Part shown: piece by piece, positions 50,695 to 51,350 of the stretch
How the letters are laid out: each line of letters begins with the position of its first letter
Numbering within the stretch: position 1 is the first letter of the stretch
DNA from: Streptomyces sp. NBC_01264
GTDB lineage: Bacteria > Actinomycetota > Actinomycetes > Streptomycetales > Streptomycetaceae
Reading direction: 5' to 3'
Assembly (NCBI RefSeq): GCF_026340675.1
Contig: NZ_JAPEOX010000009.1
Span: 1 to 51,350, forward strand
Length of the DNA stretch: 51,350 bases
Notes under the pieces: generated by a model
The model's database searches: none
What the model was told of the DNA's origin: nothing
Seen by the model: only the letters and a program-made list of their open reading frames with translations
Position numbers and translations under genes: made by a program

Positions 50695-51350
50695 TTATGC
50701 GGCTGGTGTCAGCGTAGTTGGTGTGAGGTGGAGGGCGTTTTCGAAGGCGATCGGTGATCGTTGTCCGAGGCGGGAGTGTCGGCGTCGGGTGTTGTATCGG
50801 GTCAGCCATCGGAAGGCGTCGAGTCGGGCTTCGCACTCGTCTGGCCAGCTCTTTCGTCCCTGCAGGGTTTCGCGTTTGAAGGTCGCGTTGAAGGACTCGG
50901 CGAGTGCGTTGTCCGCGCTGGACCCGACCGCGCTCATGCTTCGCCGGACCCCTGCTGACCTGCAGGCTTCGGCGAATGCCCTGCTCGTGTACTGGGCTCC
51001 GTGGTCGGTGTGCATGATCGATCCGGCAAGGCTGCCGCGCGTGCGGATCGCTGCGGCCAGGGCGTCGGTGACGAGGTCCGCGCGCATGTGGCCGGCGATC
51101 GCCCAGCCGGCCAACCGGCGCGAGGCGAGGTCGATGACGGTCGCCAGGTAGCAGAACTTCCCGCCGTCGATGGGCAGGTAGGTGATGTCGCCGACGTACT
51201 TCGTGTTCGGGATTTCGGCGGTGAAGTCGCGGCCGATCAGGTCCGGCGCCTTGGCCGCGGTCGGGTCGGGGACGGTGGTGCGGTGCCGGCGGCGCAACCG
51301 GACTCCTTCGATCCCGGACGCCCGCATGAGTCTGGCGACCCGCTTGTGGT
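50695..51350 (-). CDS. IS3-family orfB, cut by the window edge
   Basis: Reads on the - strand from the edge (HKRVARLMRASGIEGVRLRRRH) through D in KYVGDITYLPID, D in IMHTDHGAQYTS and E in SADNALAESFNATFK to a stop at 50695. Its end sequence and protein tail match the fragment at 24014-24298. The 5' part and orfA are outside the window. Confidence 0.85.
   Translation of the reverse strand, partial: HKRVARLMRASGIEGVRLRRRHRTTVPDPTAAKAPDLIGRDFTAEIPNTKYVGDITYLPIDGGKFCYLATVIDLASRRLAGWAIAGHMRADLVTDALAAAIRTRGSLAGSIMHTDHGAQYTSRAFAEACRSAGVRRSMSAVGSSADNALAESFNATFKRETLQGRKSWPDECEARLDAFRWLTRYNTRRRHSRLGQRSPIAFENALHLTPTTLTPAA

Overview
The sequence looks like Streptomyces (or a close high-GC actinomycete) plasmid or chromosome-arm DNA. 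Three things support this: the very high GC codon use of the left-hand genes, a Streptomyces-type plasmid parA/parB pair, and an actinobacterial conjugation cluster. The first ~10 kb is a replicon backbone. It holds a DEAH helicase on the + strand, then on the - strand a run of TrbL-like membrane protein, SCO6880-like membrane protein, VirB4-type ATPase, ParA and ParB. An IS630 element has cut the transfer run off from whatever lay upstream. No relaxase, coupling protein, rRNA, tRNA or CRISPR array is visible.

From 10.2 kb to the end the window is an insertion-sequence graveyard. I recognise at least eleven complete, partial or vestigial IS6-family copies (three with identical transposases), plus IS630, ISAs1, IS5, IS3, IS701, IS1182, IS1380, IS110 and NF041680-type elements, many truncating one another. 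Between them lie a DHA2-type drug exporter (11.7-13.1 kb), an uncharacterised gene block bounded by two direct IS6 copies (14.5-19.3 kb), a STAS-domain gene, a truncated pair of winged-helix or replication-like genes (33.6-34.5 kb) and a MarR/SRPBCC pair (38.8-39.7 kb).

The most interesting cargo is a set of small secreted proteins. Four genes (30142, 32426 on the - strand, 40424, 43040) share a near-identical signal peptide and a short mature module. The module has two cysteines, a G-N/D-x-N turn and an ATTG-x-GH motif. Each copy is followed by a different C-terminal domain, one of them a 300-residue glycine-rich domain. Three of the four also share about 110 nt of upstream DNA, so the unit that has been copied appears to be promoter/leader + signal peptide + module. 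An IS6-beheaded C-terminal relative lies at 20213, and a shorter secreted protein at 44725 shares the C-terminal style. Nearby are a secreted protein with an aerolysin-like pore-forming pattern (47308-48414), a secreted collagen-like Gly-X-Y protein (48864-49721) and another small secreted protein (24747-25193). I infer an exported-protein or surface-effector island diversified by IS elements; no function is proven.

Two features of the backbone also stand out. The ParA ORF has its Walker A' segment placed before the Walker A P-loop, an order swap relative to the family. A 20-bp AT-rich near-palindrome, rare in this GC context, occurs once inside parB and once just upstream of parA, and is a candidate centromere (parS) site.
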